Shown here in pieces: positions 52,291-62,497 of a stretch of 64,000 bases of DNA. Position numbers and translations under genes: made by a program. The DNA comes from Kriegella sp965368185 (GTDB lineage: Bacteria > Bacteroidota > Bacteroidia > Flavobacteriales > Flavobacteriaceae). The number at the start of each line of letters is the position of its first letter. Positions within the stretch are counted from its first letter, which is position 1. The DNA lies in the NCBI GenBank assembly GCA_965368185.1, contig CBDULZ010000002.1:1-64000 (forward strand), in the 5' to 3' direction. A model generated the notes under the pieces. That model was given only the letters and a program-made list of their open reading frames with translations. It had not been told where the DNA came from and did no database searches.

Positions 52291-53913
52291 TTACAAAGCC
52301 ATTGTCAGCTTCCCTTCGGCATATAATCTTCTGATTTCTTTTTTGTCAAATTTACCGACACTGGTTTTGGGTACTTCATCTATTTGAACATAGTCTGTCG
52401 GAATTTGATATTTTGCAAAGTCCTTGGCCAAAAAGGAAATAAGCTCCTCATTGTTAGGCCTATCTTGGGGGGTTGTAAAAACGAGAAGGGCCAAAGGCCG
52501 TTCTACCCATTTTTTATCGGGAATGGCCACTACGGCAGCCTCCTTTATTTTCGGATGTGAGACTAGCGCAGATTCGAGGGCAACACTCGATATCCATTCA
52601 CCACCACTTTTGATAAGGTCTTTTGTTCGATCCGTAATCTGCATATAACCGTCTTCATCGATTGTACTGACATCACCTGTTTTAAACCAACCATCTTTGG
52701 TGAAGCTTTCATGATTGTTCGTTTTAAAATAGGAACTCACCGTCCAAGCTCCTTTTACCTGTAATTCCCCCATTGTTTTTCCGTCATGAGGTGCTCGCTT
52801 GCCTTCATCCGTGATGATTCTTAATTCTATTCCTGGAAAAGCAACGCCTTGTTTGGCCCGTATCTTAAGTTTTTCTTTGTACGAGAGATGATCGTGCTTG
52901 GGCTGCAATCGACAAAGTGTTCCTAATGGTGATGTTTCGGTCATACCCCAGGCATGAACCCCTTTTATGCCAAAATCTTTTTCAAAGTTCTCGATAAGGC
53001 TCATAGGCAGGGCAGACCCACCGACCAAGTATTCCTCCAACGCCAATTTTTCCTTAGGTGGATTCTTTTTCATGGCCTCATAAATACCAAGCCAGATTGA
53101 AGGAACGCCGTTTGCCTTGGTAACCTTTTCTTCGATAAGAATCTTGATCAGCGTTTCAGGTTTTAAATTGGAGGAAGGCAATACCATTTTTGATCCCGAT
53201 AATAGACACATGTAGGGGTAGCCCCAGGCCATCACATGAAATTGGGGTACAATTAGTAAGAAGGTATCTCGTGAACTTGCATTTCCTGCATTAGGCGCTA
53301 CAATGGTTGCAGCGTGCAAAAATGTGGATCTATGAGAGTATAGCACTCCTTTGGGTAAGCCTGTGGTGCCACTGGTGTAGCACATACCACAGGCGTCTTT
53401 TTCATCTATAACCGGCCAATCAAAATCTTCAGATTGGTCTGCCAGTAAATCTTCATAGTGCAGTGTGTTGGGCAAGGTGGTGACAAAATCCTTCGGTGCA
53501 TTTAAGAGTACGAAACATTCGACAGTTTCGAATAATGGCGCAATTTTTTCTAAAAGTGGCACTAACGTAGCATCTACAAAGATGACCTTATCCTCTGAAT
53601 TGTTAATTATATATTCGGTTTGTTGCGCCGACAAGCGAATATTTATGGTGTGGCATACGGCGCCCATACCGCTTATTCCGTAGTATAGCTCTATATGCGG
53701 ACCATGGTTCCATGCAAAAGTACCAACCATATCTCCTTTGGTTATTCCCAATTTATGGGTCAACGCATTGGCCAGTTGTTTACAACGTTTATACATATCG
53801 CCAAACGAATATTCATGACGCGTGCCATTGGGTAAATAGGTTACTATCTTTTTTTTATGGAAAACACTATTGCCATATTCAAGAATGGTGTTCGTGGTAA
53901 GCGGATAATCCAT
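52291..53913 (-). CDS. AMP-binding fatty acyl-CoA synthetase
   Basis: The 540-residue cytosolic ligase of the ANL superfamily contains the P-loop YTSGTTGLPKGV, the A5 motif GMTETSPLG, DGWFKTGD and the C-terminal PKTSVGKFDKK with the catalytic Lys. The pattern fits medium/long-chain acyl-CoA synthetases, which activate free fatty acids with ATP and CoA. The start is ATG 53913 (MDYPLT) or 53928 (MKGLIM). No other fatty acid genes are adjacent. Confidence 0.85.
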   Translation of the reverse strand: MDYPLTTNTILEYGNSVFHKKKIVTYLPNGTRHEYSFGDMYKRCKQLANALTHKLGITKGDMVGTFAWNHGPHIELYYGISGMGAVCHTINIRLSAQQTEYIINNSEDKVIFVDATLVPLLEKIAPLFETVECFVLLNAPKDFVTTLPNTLHYEDLLADQSEDFDWPVIDEKDACGMCYTSGTTGLPKGVLYSHRSTFLHAATIVAPNAGNASSRDTFLLIVPQFHVMAWGYPYMCLLSGSKMVLPSSNLKPETLIKILIEEKVTKANGVPSIWLGIYEAMKKNPPKEKLALEEYLVGGSALPMSLIENFEKDFGIKGVHAWGMTETSPLGTLCRLQPKHDHLSYKEKLKIRAKQGVAFPGIELRIITDEGKRAPHDGKTMGELQVKGAWTVSSYFKTNNHESFTKDGWFKTGDVSTIDEDGYMQITDRTKDLIKSGGEWISSVALESALVSHPKIKEAAVVAIPDKKWVERPLALLVFTTPQDRPNNEELISFLAKDFAKYQIPTDYVQIDEVPKTSVGKFDKKEIRRLYAEGKLTMAL

Positions 53914-53928
53914 TATTAAGCCTTTCAT

Positions 53929-54493
53929 ATCGAATATTTTGTTGGTTCCATACGTTTTTTAGTCCGAAAAAGGTTAAAAAGCAGTTGTTTCAGAAACTTT
54001 AAGTTTAAGGTTTGTCGAACCGGGATTTACCTCATAAGTCTTTTATCGTTTTCATTCCTATTGGAAATGATATGTGTTTGATAAACAGATATAATTATTT
54101 ATAAGCAGCAGCGGGGTTATCTTTTACAATATAATGAAATTTTGGTTTTTTTTGGGAGAATTTCTGAATCGTCGACTTCCTTTAAAATCGTGATAATCGT
54201 CTTTTATAAGTATGCTTCCAGGAAAACCAAATATGAGATACACCGAAAAATGTAGTTCTTCAGTGAACTTGATAAGACAACTGCCTGAAACGTATTTTTA
54301 ACATGTAATTCTTAAATCAATAACTAATAGTTCTCCGTCGTCACCAAAACCTCGGATAATTTAATGCAAGGCCAACCCTATTCATTCCATTTTGGGATTT
54401 TGATGATTTAGTTTTCTGTAAACTTGGTTATTTCATTTGATGATTAAAATAAATTCCAATTTTAAACTGTACCACTTTCAGAAAAGGCTACAA
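53929..54493. other. Gene-free region
   Basis: About 565 bp of AT-rich DNA between two minus-strand genes, upstream of the acyl-CoA synthetase. No gene, remnant or strong repeat was recognised. Confidence 0.4.
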
Positions 54494-55210
54494 TTACTTA
54501 ATAAAGACCATACAATGTTGCCAAGGCAAGTTGTCAATATTGCGTTCTAGTTGCATGCCGCCCGCCCGCATTTCGGCAACAGCCTGTTTTTCGGTCATTT
54601 TATGAACTTTTTTTATGGGCACTTGGTCATCTTCACCACGGTATTCAATCAAGAATAATTTTCCATCGGGGCGCAGGGCATTTTTAATCGAAGCTATCAT
54701 TTCAATGGGGTAATCGAATTCGTGGTAGACGTCGACCAAGAGCGCTTTGTCAATTGAACTTTTTGGAAGGTTTATGCTTTTATCGCCTCCCTTAACAATA
54801 GTTACATTTTTGATTTTGGCTTTTTCTTTTTTTCTTTGAAGCTCCGCTAGCATTTCGTCTTGAATGTCAACGGCATAAATTAGTCCCTTTTTGGCCATTA
54901 GAGCCATTTTGAATACATGGTAGCCCGATCCGGCCCCAATGTCGGCTATATCATCGGCTACATCAATATCCATATTTAGAAGTAATTTACTTGTGTTTTC
55001 CTCTGCTTCCCGTTCGGGGCGATCCAGCCATTCCATACCTTGAAACCCCATGACACTGGCAATTTCCCGCCCCATATACCATTTTCCAATTCCGTTCGGA
55101 TCACCCTTTTTAAAAGTATACTCGGAATCTGAGGCCGTTTCTTGTCCAGTACATTGGTATACCGTCAGTATACTGGTGAACAATAACAGTAGGATAATCT
55201 CTTTTTTCAT
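54494..55210 (-). CDS. Exported class I SAM-dependent methyltransferase-like protein
   Basis: The 238-residue protein starts with an export signal (MKKEIILLLLFTSILTVYQC) whose Cys looks like a lipobox. The Rossmann methyltransferase fold follows: motif I ADIGAGSGYHVF, then YAVDIQDEM, KGGDKSINLP, LLVDVYHEF and PDGKLFLIEY. The SAM-binding motif looks intact. A SAM enzyme outside the cytoplasm is puzzling because SAM is cytosolic, so it may bind another ligand. It sits 45 bp after a secreted phosphotriesterase-like gene on the same strand. Confidence 0.78.
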   Translation of the reverse strand: MKKEIILLLLFTSILTVYQCTGQETASDSEYTFKKGDPNGIGKWYMGREIASVMGFQGMEWLDRPEREAEENTSKLLLNMDIDVADDIADIGAGSGYHVFKMALMAKKGLIYAVDIQDEMLAELQRKKEKAKIKNVTIVKGGDKSINLPKSSIDKALLVDVYHEFDYPIEMIASIKNALRPDGKLFLIEYRGEDDQVPIKKVHKMTEKQAVAEMRAGGMQLERNIDNLPWQHCMVFIK

Positions 55211-55255
55211 GTTTTATATTTTGGTAAATTTTAATGCACAATTAGACCTATTGAT

Positions 55256-56287
55256 CTAGTGGAATTTTCTAATTTTAATGGCATAGGCTCTTTTCGGATT
55301 CTCCCTTAGCAATATATCGATGTCTTTTTTCGTAAAACCATTTTCTTTAAGTCGCGGAATTAACTTTGCGAATAAATCGGTATAGCCTCTGTAATCGCCA
55401 CCGTTCTTTTGTCCCACGTTATACCATCCGGCATCGTGTGAAATGAGGATATGGTTCAATATTCCGTGCGCCTTAAGTTCTGAAAGTGTTTTTACATACC
55501 AGCCAATACTTCCGGGGTCATTGGCGTTAGTCGTGGGCCGGTCGTGTATGTTGTCTAATGAAACCCATGCGCCCTGACCAGCTGCTTCCAGATAGCCCGA
55601 CACCGAGCCGTTTTGCGCGTGTGTCCAGACAAAAGCTTCTGGCGATACGCCCATTTCTTTTAATACTTTGATTTGGGCCATGGCAGGGGTATCTCCCCCT
55701 GTGTGCGAAACAATGGTCATACCGGTTTCCAAATGGGTAAGCGCGGCTGCTTTTATCAAATTAGCGTGTATTTCAGAAAGCTTTTCTTTATTTTCCACTG
55801 CCATTTTTATAAAGCCCGGCCTGATGCCCGAACTATCGATTCCGTGTTCAAACTCCTTAATCCAATGCGCTGCCATATCTTTAGGAGAGTTGTTTCTAAT
55901 GCTTTTAGGAATGTATTTGTTGTTTCCCGAACCGTAATAACCGGTATTGGTTAGTATATGGATGCCCGTACTATCAGATAATCTTTTTAAAATATAGGGA
56001 TCACGACCGAGATAGGCAGGTGTACAGTCTAAAAAGGAAGTGACGCCATGTTCTTTTAGCGCCTTCAGATAAGGCAATGCCCGTTCTACTATGGTATTCT
56101 TGTTCCAACGATGGTAGCCTGTGCTATCCGCTCCGATCCAATCGACCATTATATGTTCATGGATAAGGACAAGACCCATTTCTTCAGGGGAGATAACCCC
56201 ATTTACCGTTATAACCTGTGCCCTTAGCAGAGAGGGGAAAACGGAAATTAAAAAAATTAAAAATAAGGTTGGGAATCGAAGAAACAT
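55256..56287 (-). CDS. Secreted phosphotriesterase-related amidohydrolase
   Basis: A TIM-barrel metal hydrolase of the phosphotriesterase/lactonase group with a signal peptide (MFLRFPTLFLIFLIS to RAQ). It has HEHIMVD for the first metal pair, GFIKMAVE with the bridging Lys, VSHTGG, WTHAQN and SHDAGW with the last His and Asp. All metal ligands are present. Natural members often act on lactones rather than phosphotriesters. ATG 56287 is chosen; 56338 adds 17 polar residues before the signal. It is cotranscribed with the exported methyltransferase-like gene. Confidence 0.8.
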   Translation of the reverse strand: MFLRFPTLFLIFLISVFPSLLRAQVITVNGVISPEEMGLVLIHEHIMVDWIGADSTGYHRWNKNTIVERALPYLKALKEHGVTSFLDCTPAYLGRDPYILKRLSDSTGIHILTNTGYYGSGNNKYIPKSIRNNSPKDMAAHWIKEFEHGIDSSGIRPGFIKMAVENKEKLSEIHANLIKAAALTHLETGMTIVSHTGGDTPAMAQIKVLKEMGVSPEAFVWTHAQNGSVSGYLEAAGQGAWVSLDNIHDRPTTNANDPGSIGWYVKTLSELKAHGILNHILISHDAGWYNVGQKNGGDYRGYTDLFAKLIPRLKENGFTKKDIDILLRENPKRAYAIKIRKFH

Positions 56288-56561
56288 TGCCGTGCGTTCC
56301 CTGAACCCCGATTCATATGGTAGTGGTTGCTTGTTCATGATCAGTTTAAAGTTACTATTTTTTCTTAGGAAGTTGACTCTTGGTTTTAGTGGAGCTTTAA
56401 TTGGTCGTCAATGTTTTCAGGTGTGATATAAAGATAAACCATATATCCGGGCAGCCTTGAAAGGAAAGGTTCGATCTCAATTAATGATTAAGACCATTTC
56501 TTGACTGGCTTTGTTTACTTTCGTTGTTCTTTATTCGAAATGTTCAAATCGGCGAATCGTT

Positions 56562-57755
56562 ATGCCCAAATCAAAATCTGGAAACAAAGCTCAAAGTTCC
56601 TTCAATATTTTACTACTTGCAGGATTACTATGTATAGCATTCAATTTGCGACCCGCATTGGCCGGTGTTGGACCGTTAATCAGTGATATTCGGGAAGCAA
56701 CCGGTCTTTCAAACGCTATGTTAGGGCTATTGACCACCTTGCCCCTTATGGCATTTGGCGTTTTTTCAACTTTAACTCCCTTGTTCACAAGTAGGTTCGG
56801 TATTGGTGGTACCCTGTTCGGAGCAATGCTTTTATTGGTAACTGGTATTGTAATTCGTTCGTTGGGGGGTGTATATATGCTGTACTTGGGGACACTTCTA
56901 TTTGGTATTGCGATTGCCTTTGGCAACGTGCTATTGCCCAGTCTGACCAAACGCAATTTTGCTTCGAATTCGGGCTTGGTAACAAGTTTGTATTCCAGTC
57001 TTATGGCCGCTGGGGCGTCATTGGCCGCAGGTATTAGCGTTCCGTTGGCGCATGAGTATAAATTAGGTTGGCGCTTTTCCCTTGGGGTATGGGCAATTCT
57101 TGCCACCGTTGCATTGATGCTCTGGTTGCCCCAGCTCAGCAGGTTAAAAAAAGCCAATCAAAAACGTAACTATCTTAAGGCCATGAAGATGCTCGGTAAA
57201 TCGAGATTGGCGTGGAATGTCGCCTTATTTATGGGATTGCAGTCTTTGACATTCTATGTCGTATTGGCTTGGCTTCCGGCTATTTTACAGAGTCGGGGGT
57301 TCGATGCCGAATTCTCAGGCTGGATGCTTTCCCTATCACAGGCGACGGGTATTTTAGGATCATTGGTCATTCCTATATTTGCAGGAAGGCAAAGAGACCA
57401 ACGGGCCGTCGTGTTGTTTTTGGTAATAATTGAGGTTATAGGTTTGGCTGGACTCTTATTTCCACAAATTGGCTGGGTTCCGTTATGGGTATCACTTATT
57501 GGCCTGGTGCTAGGTGGAACGTTTGGTTTGGCGCTTCTCTTTATTGTACTTAGGTCCCAAGATGCGGACACTGCCACTGAGCTTTCAGGAATGGCACAAT
57601 CTATCGGTTATATTATTGCGGCAACAGGACCCCTAATTTTTGGTAGTATTTTTGATTTTACCGGAAGTTGGGCGTATTCATTGGTCTTTCTTTTTGTTAT
57701 TGCATTTCTGAAGCTCTACATGGGGTTGGGGGCTGGAAAGCACGGAAAGGTATAA
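56562..57755 (+). CDS. MFS transporter, CynX/NimT type
   Basis: A 397-residue permease with about 12 helices. The opening helix FNLRPALAGVGPLISDI is the hallmark of the CynX/NimT branch, whose members export or import small anions and drug-like compounds (cyanate, 2-nitroimidazole). The substrate here is unknown. ATG 56562 is chosen because the 17 residues added by 56511 are not membrane-like. Its stop directly abuts the stop of the convergent MscS gene. Confidence 0.82.
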   Translation: MPKSKSGNKAQSSFNILLLAGLLCIAFNLRPALAGVGPLISDIREATGLSNAMLGLLTTLPLMAFGVFSTLTPLFTSRFGIGGTLFGAMLLLVTGIVIRSLGGVYMLYLGTLLFGIAIAFGNVLLPSLTKRNFASNSGLVTSLYSSLMAAGASLAAGISVPLAHEYKLGWRFSLGVWAILATVALMLWLPQLSRLKKANQKRNYLKAMKMLGKSRLAWNVALFMGLQSLTFYVVLAWLPAILQSRGFDAEFSGWMLSLSQATGILGSLVIPIFAGRQRDQRAVVLFLVIIEVIGLAGLLFPQIGWVPLWVSLIGLVLGGTFGLALLFIVLRSQDADTATELSGMAQSIGYIIAATGPLIFGSIFDFTGSWAYSLVFLFVIAFLKLYMGLGAGKHGKV

Positions 57756-59021
57756 CTATTTTAAAGCTGGTGGAGACAACGAAACCGGCAATTCAAAAAC
57801 CTCAAGACTAAAATACGGTAGTGCCGCCAAAAGATGGTCAAAAATATCGGCCATGACATATTCATAGTTTTCCCAACGCTTATCGGCGCTAAAGGCATAT
57901 ACCTCCAAGGGAATGCCCTGTGCTGTAGGAGGCAGTTGGCGCGTCATCAACGTCATTCCTTTGTTAATGGCAGAATGGTTTTTCAGGTAAGTTTCCACAT
58001 ATTTTCGAAATACCCCAATATTGGTGAGGTTGCGACCATTTATTAGCAAACTCTTATCTATTCCGTTTTCTTTATTGTAACTATCTACGTTTTCACTTCT
58101 AGTGACCAGATATGGGGTAATTCGTTGAATTTTTTTTAATGATTCGATATCCTCGTCGTTTAAAAACCGTATGCTTTTTTGGCTAATAATCAGTGCCCTT
58201 TTAATACGCCTGCCCCCTGACTCCTGCATGCCCCGCCAGTTTTGAAATGAATCGGAAATCAAGGCATAGGTCGGAATGGTAGTTATGGTCTTATCAAAAT
58301 TCTGCACTTTTACCGTTGCCAAGGTTATCTCGCTAACATCGCCGTCGGCCCCGTATTTGTCGAAAGTTATCCAATCGCCAATGCGAACCATATCATTGAT
58401 ACTGACCTGAATGCTGGCCACCAATCCGAGAATGGAGTCTTTGAATATCAATAATATAATGGCGGATGCGGCACCAAGTGCCGTGAAAAACTTCCAGATG
58501 GTCGTATCGGTTACAATGGCGAAAATTGTCAACATCCCAAAAATCCAAGCAAAAATCATAAACACTTGAATATAGCTGTCCATAGGTTTGTCTTTAAACC
58601 TCGGGCGGGTCTTAAGGTAATCGTTGATACTTCGAAAGATGCTTTTGACCACAGAAAGCGTCAGGACTACAAATAAAATATGAAGTAACTTTAGTACAAT
58701 GCGTTCCCCATAATCAAAATCAGAAAATGCAATAGGTACAAGCTCGAACAGCACTAGAAATGGGAGAATATGGGCAACATACCTTGGTACTTTATTGGCT
58801 ACCAGAAAGTTGTCGAAATTATTCTTTGATTTTCTGGCCAATCGTACCGATACGGACCGTAGTACTTTCCAAACAATATAATCGAGTACTCCCGCTAGAA
58901 TCAAAGCCCCGACAAGTAAAAGTAGTGTATTGAGATAAGCGGCAAAATCTTCGCTTATCCCAGTCTTCAACAGATAGTCATAAAGAAAGCGGTGCAAACC
59001 ATTTTTCATAATAAGATGCAT
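57756..59021 (-). CDS. MscS-family mechanosensitive channel (YbdG/MscM-like)
   Basis: The 421-residue protein has about five transmembrane helices. The pore-lining MscS segment is FFTALGAASAIILLIFKDSILGLVASIQ, followed by the beta domain MVRIGDWITFDKYGADGDVSEITLATVKVQNFD. A C-terminal vestibule with an insert fits the larger YbdG subtype. It would protect against osmotic downshock, useful in a marine species. Confidence 0.9.
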   Translation of the reverse strand: MHLIMKNGLHRFLYDYLLKTGISEDFAAYLNTLLLLVGALILAGVLDYIVWKVLRSVSVRLARKSKNNFDNFLVANKVPRYVAHILPFLVLFELVPIAFSDFDYGERIVLKLLHILFVVLTLSVVKSIFRSINDYLKTRPRFKDKPMDSYIQVFMIFAWIFGMLTIFAIVTDTTIWKFFTALGAASAIILLIFKDSILGLVASIQVSINDMVRIGDWITFDKYGADGDVSEITLATVKVQNFDKTITTIPTYALISDSFQNWRGMQESGGRRIKRALIISQKSIRFLNDEDIESLKKIQRITPYLVTRSENVDSYNKENGIDKSLLINGRNLTNIGVFRKYVETYLKNHSAINKGMTLMTRQLPPTAQGIPLEVYAFSADKRWENYEYVMADIFDHLLAALPYFSLEVFELPVSLSPPALK

Positions 59022-59215
59022 TTTAGTATTTGCCGTGGCAAAATTAAGACATGAAAAAGGATTTTGATCAAGCTATTTGTTGGAAAGTATCAATTTGTTG
59101 AAATACAGGCTTTCAGAATACCGTAAAGGATGTGTCAAGTAGAACTGATTGAAAAAATGAGGGGCTTAATAACTCCTGTCTCTTTTTAATGAAGTCAGCG
59201 GAAAAAATTTGCGCG

Positions 59216-59240
59216 AAAGGGCTGCCATAGGTAGCCCTTT
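59216..59240. terminator. Hairpin after the aldo/keto reductase gene
   Basis: AAAGGGCTGCC and GGTAGCCCTTT pair around ATA (one G-U). It lies just beyond the stop of the minus-strand gene at 59258 and probably ends its message, although the T-tract on that strand is interrupted. Confidence 0.55.
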
Positions 59241-59257
59241 TAAAAAGTTTAAAACCT

Positions 59258-60268
59258 TTAGTGGTTTTTCTCGGTTAACTTTTTATTAATTTTTTCAAGT
59301 TCATCATTGATGAAAGCAATTTCTTCGGATGTAAGATTAAGATCTGCAGCAGCGGCATTCTGAACGGATTGTTCCGCATTTCTGGCTCCTGCAAGGGCAA
59401 TGGTGATTCCGGGGCGTTCAATCGTCCATTTTAGGACTAGCTGTGCCAGACTTGCTCCCTTTTCTTCGACAAGCGGTTTTATTTTGTCAAGAAACGCATT
59501 GGTTTTGGAGATGCTTTCATCGGTGAAAAAGGGATTGTTCGCACGATGATCCCCTTCCCCAAACTGCTGGCCAGTTTTCATTTTTCCGGTCAGCAGTCCT
59601 CGTTGCAATGGGCTATAGGCTAAAATTGACTTATTGTTAGCGATACAGTGCGGTACAATTTCCTCTTCAATTTCCCTGTCGACCATGCTGAACGGTACTT
59701 GGTTCGAAGCCAATTTGACATATTTTTCGGCTTCCTTCATTTGAGCTACACTATAATTACAAACCCCGGCATAGCGCACCTTTCCTTCTTTGATTAGTTC
59801 AGCGACCGTCTCGAAGGTTTCCTGAATGGGCGTGGTCGTATCCGGCCAGTGAATCTGATAGAGGTCAATATAGTCAGTGCCGAGTCTTTTGAGGCTGTCC
59901 TCAACCTCTTTTTTTATGCTTTCCCTTCCGGCATACTGGTAAATATCTATTTTGTTACCATCGTTATCTTCGCTGTTGAATTTGAAATTTCCCTTGGCCA
60001 GATCCCATCGCAAACCAAATTTTGTTAGGATTTGTACTTTGTCGCGCGATAAACCCTTAATTGCTTCACCCACTACCTCTTCGCTCGTACCCTGCCCGTA
60101 AATGGGGGCTGTGTCAATTGAGGTGACGCCTTGGTCATATGCTTTACGAATGGCCTTGATTGCATCATTGGTGTCATTTCCTCCCCACATCCAGCCACCT
60201 GCAGCCCATGCGCCAAAAGTTATTGCCGAAACCGCTAAATCTGTTTCTCCTAATTTTCTGTATTCCAT
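59258..60268 (-). CDS. Aldo/keto reductase
   Basis: A 336-residue NADPH-dependent oxidoreductase with the AKR tetrad: DTAPIYG (Asp and Tyr), ILTKFGL (Lys) and YQIHWPD (His), and a C-terminal nucleotide-binding IALAGARNAEQ. It reduces an aldehyde or ketone, often of a sugar, in the cytosol. It starts 4 bp after the stop of the sorbosone-dehydrogenase-like gene, so the two are cotranscribed. Confidence 0.9.
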   Translation of the reverse strand: MEYRKLGETDLAVSAITFGAWAAGGWMWGGNDTNDAIKAIRKAYDQGVTSIDTAPIYGQGTSEEVVGEAIKGLSRDKVQILTKFGLRWDLAKGNFKFNSEDNDGNKIDIYQYAGRESIKKEVEDSLKRLGTDYIDLYQIHWPDTTTPIQETFETVAELIKEGKVRYAGVCNYSVAQMKEAEKYVKLASNQVPFSMVDREIEEEIVPHCIANNKSILAYSPLQRGLLTGKMKTGQQFGEGDHRANNPFFTDESISKTNAFLDKIKPLVEEKGASLAQLVLKWTIERPGITIALAGARNAEQSVQNAAAADLNLTSEEIAFINDELEKINKKLTEKNH

Positions 60269-60272
60269 TACT

Positions 60273-61589
60273 TTATTTTTTGGTATAAACTATTCTAAAT
60301 ATGGTGCCCCCTGCGTCATCGGATACATACAAAGAGCCATCGGGTCCTTGCGCCAAACCGGTCGGTCGATGTTTGGCGTCGTTTGGTGATTTTAAATTGT
60401 CGGAGCCGGCAAAACCATCGGCAAAAACTTCCCAATCGCCACTGGGACTACCGTCTTTAAATGGAACAAAGCCGACCATATAGCCCGCCTGTGGTTCCGG
60501 AGCCCGGTTCCAAGAGCCTCTGAAAGCAATGAAAGCCCCGTTCTTATATTTTTCCGGAAACATGTTTCCTGTGTAAAACAGTACGGCGTTTGGGGCCAAG
60601 TGACCGGGGAAGGCAATAACAGGGTCAATGGTGTTTTCCCCACCTGTTTTTTTGCCGTCGCCACCATATTCAGGGGCCAGAATTTTTTTCTGTTGTATTT
60701 GATCGTAATAAATATAGGGCCAGCCCGCATCGTCTCCCTCATTTAGCATGTATAAGGTTTCGGCAGGCAATAGGGCCGAGGTTTCCGTGTCGTATAAATC
60801 AGGGAATAAAGTATGTAGCATATCCCTGCCGTGTTGTGCCACAAATAAATGGTCGTTACTTTTGTTCCAATCAAGACCGACTACATTGCGAAGACCTGTT
60901 GCAAATCGGGTGCCTTCACCATACGATTGTTTTAATTTATCGGTCCTGAACTGCCAAATTCCCGCGGCGGAGTCAAGAATGGGGCAGGGCATCATGGCAG
61001 GAGATCCTTTTTTTCTGTCTACTTCTTGACAGGCATTGGATGGCGCTCCAATATTCACGTAAATGTTGCCCTTGGTGTCGAGGGTAAATGATTTTGTGGC
61101 ATGCGATCCCCCGGCTAGCAGTCCGGTCACAATTGTTTCAGGTGATTCCGTATCGGTTACGTTTCCATCGGCATCTAGCTTATACCGAAATATTTCTTCG
61201 TCTGACGAAGCGTATAGGTAATCGTCGTCAAGATATATGCCCGTACCGCCATAATCGGCAAAGCCTTGTTTTGTTTCGGCGATGCCGTCACCATCCGTAT
61301 CTTCTAAATACCATATGCCGTTTCCATCTACGAGTTCCCTTAGTTTTGCATAGATATCTCCGCTGGCATTGACCGCAATATGGCGAGGTTTTCCTAAGGA
61401 ATCTGCCACTTTTATTACCCCAAATCCATCGGGAAGGGTAAGACCTGCATTATCTGGACTAATTTTTAGACTTGGGGATTCGCTCTGATTTTTGTTTTCT
61501 TCCTTACAGGCCGAAACAAGGAGTAGCGCTAAAAAGCAATAACCAAAAATGCTTTTTAAATTAGCCGGTTTTTTAAAAAAGGTAGCCAT
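60273..61589 (-). CDS. Sorbosone dehydrogenase-like propeller lipoprotein (PQQ sugar dehydrogenase family)
   Basis: The 438-residue lipoprotein (LLLVSAC) carries a six-bladed propeller with signatures of soluble PQQ sugar dehydrogenases: FGVIKVADSLGKPRHIAV, GLRNVVGLDWN, VAQHGRDML, GWPYIYYD, FPGHLAPNAVLFYTG and FRGSWNR. It would oxidise a sugar or polyol in the periplasm. PQQ use is inferred; no PQQ synthesis genes are in the window. It heads a unit with an aldo/keto reductase and lies next to a NIPSNAP gene. Confidence 0.83.
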   Translation of the reverse strand: MATFFKKPANLKSIFGYCFLALLLVSACKEENKNQSESPSLKISPDNAGLTLPDGFGVIKVADSLGKPRHIAVNASGDIYAKLRELVDGNGIWYLEDTDGDGIAETKQGFADYGGTGIYLDDDYLYASSDEEIFRYKLDADGNVTDTESPETIVTGLLAGGSHATKSFTLDTKGNIYVNIGAPSNACQEVDRKKGSPAMMPCPILDSAAGIWQFRTDKLKQSYGEGTRFATGLRNVVGLDWNKSNDHLFVAQHGRDMLHTLFPDLYDTETSALLPAETLYMLNEGDDAGWPYIYYDQIQQKKILAPEYGGDGKKTGGENTIDPVIAFPGHLAPNAVLFYTGNMFPEKYKNGAFIAFRGSWNRAPEPQAGYMVGFVPFKDGSPSGDWEVFADGFAGSDNLKSPNDAKHRPTGLAQGPDGSLYVSDDAGGTIFRIVYTKK

Positions 61590-61617
61590 GATAGATGATT
61601 TTAAGGTTCGTAAAAAA

Positions 61618-62376
61618 TTACAAAGGAGTCAAAAATATTTTTCGAATGTTCGATACGGTGTTTGCGTATTCCTCTTTCACTTTCATAGTTTCCCAATCGG
61701 AATTTGAACTAAAGCGCTTCCAATTGGCATCATGCTCATCCATATCTTTGAAGTTAAGCATGTATGTGAGACAAGGCCTATACGGTCCAGCTATCATTTC
61801 CCCAAAAAATACGGGATGTAAACCCGTTTTTAAGAAAATGTCGATTTCTCCATCATTAAACATTTTGATTTTTCGTCGTACGGCATCTTCGCTATAGCCT
61901 TCATAAGTTCGTAGTTCAAATAGGGAAGCCCCGTCAATGGGGTCCATCATTTTCGGCATTCCGTCAAATGCCAGAAGCAACGAAGATGTAAACCTATTGT
62001 ACAGGGTTTTTTCAGGAGGCAAGGCATTATACTCGGCAGCAGCGGTAACATATTTCTCATCATTATTCAAATTTTGGGATTTCAGGTAAACGTCACTGTT
62101 GGGATAGGCGATAAGCCCGTAAATTTTGGTCGGGCCAGAATTTCCCAACTCGCCGAATAATTTGAAAGTAGTTGCACCCATTCGAATTAAGGATGGTGCT
62201 AGTACGTCCTTTAAATAGCTTAGCAGAACCTTCTGATCCGCGCCAAATTTCATTTCATAGGTTCTGATTTCATAAAGTTCTTTTTCTTCCGGGGCTGGTA
62301 GGGGTTGATTTGCTAGGCCTGTCAATGGCAAGGTTCCTGCGGCCATTGCAGAAAACATGAATTTTCTTCTCTTCAT
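61618..62376 (-). CDS. NIPSNAP-family protein with Tat-type leader
   Basis: The 252-residue protein begins MKRRKFMFSAMAAGTLPLTGLA, a leader with twin arginine, followed by two ferredoxin-like NIPSNAP repeats. The first is marked by ELYEIRTYEMKFGADQKVL, the second by SLFELRTYEGYSEDAV. NIPSNAP proteins have an alpha/beta-barrel dimer fold and no settled function. Export is unusual for eukaryotic relatives but common in Bacteroidota homologues. The gene stops 28 bp before the propeller lipoprotein starts. Confidence 0.8.
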   Translation of the reverse strand: MKRRKFMFSAMAAGTLPLTGLANQPLPAPEEKELYEIRTYEMKFGADQKVLLSYLKDVLAPSLIRMGATTFKLFGELGNSGPTKIYGLIAYPNSDVYLKSQNLNNDEKYVTAAAEYNALPPEKTLYNRFTSSLLLAFDGMPKMMDPIDGASLFELRTYEGYSEDAVRRKIKMFNDGEIDIFLKTGLHPVFFGEMIAGPYRPCLTYMLNFKDMDEHDANWKRFSSNSDWETMKVKEEYANTVSNIRKIFLTPL

Positions 62377-62497
62377 CGGGTTGTTTTAGTGTAATGATAT
62401 AATCAATAAATTACTAAAATAAGTAATGGTTTACTAGAAAACAGTTTTTTTTGAATAGAAAATTAGTCGATACGAATTCACTTTCCTGGGTTGGTCT

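Noticed and set aside
55256..56287. Calling the amidohydrolase a pesticide-degrading phosphotriesterase
   Set aside because: The metal ligands are shared with lactonases and other homologues; the family label does not prove that activity.
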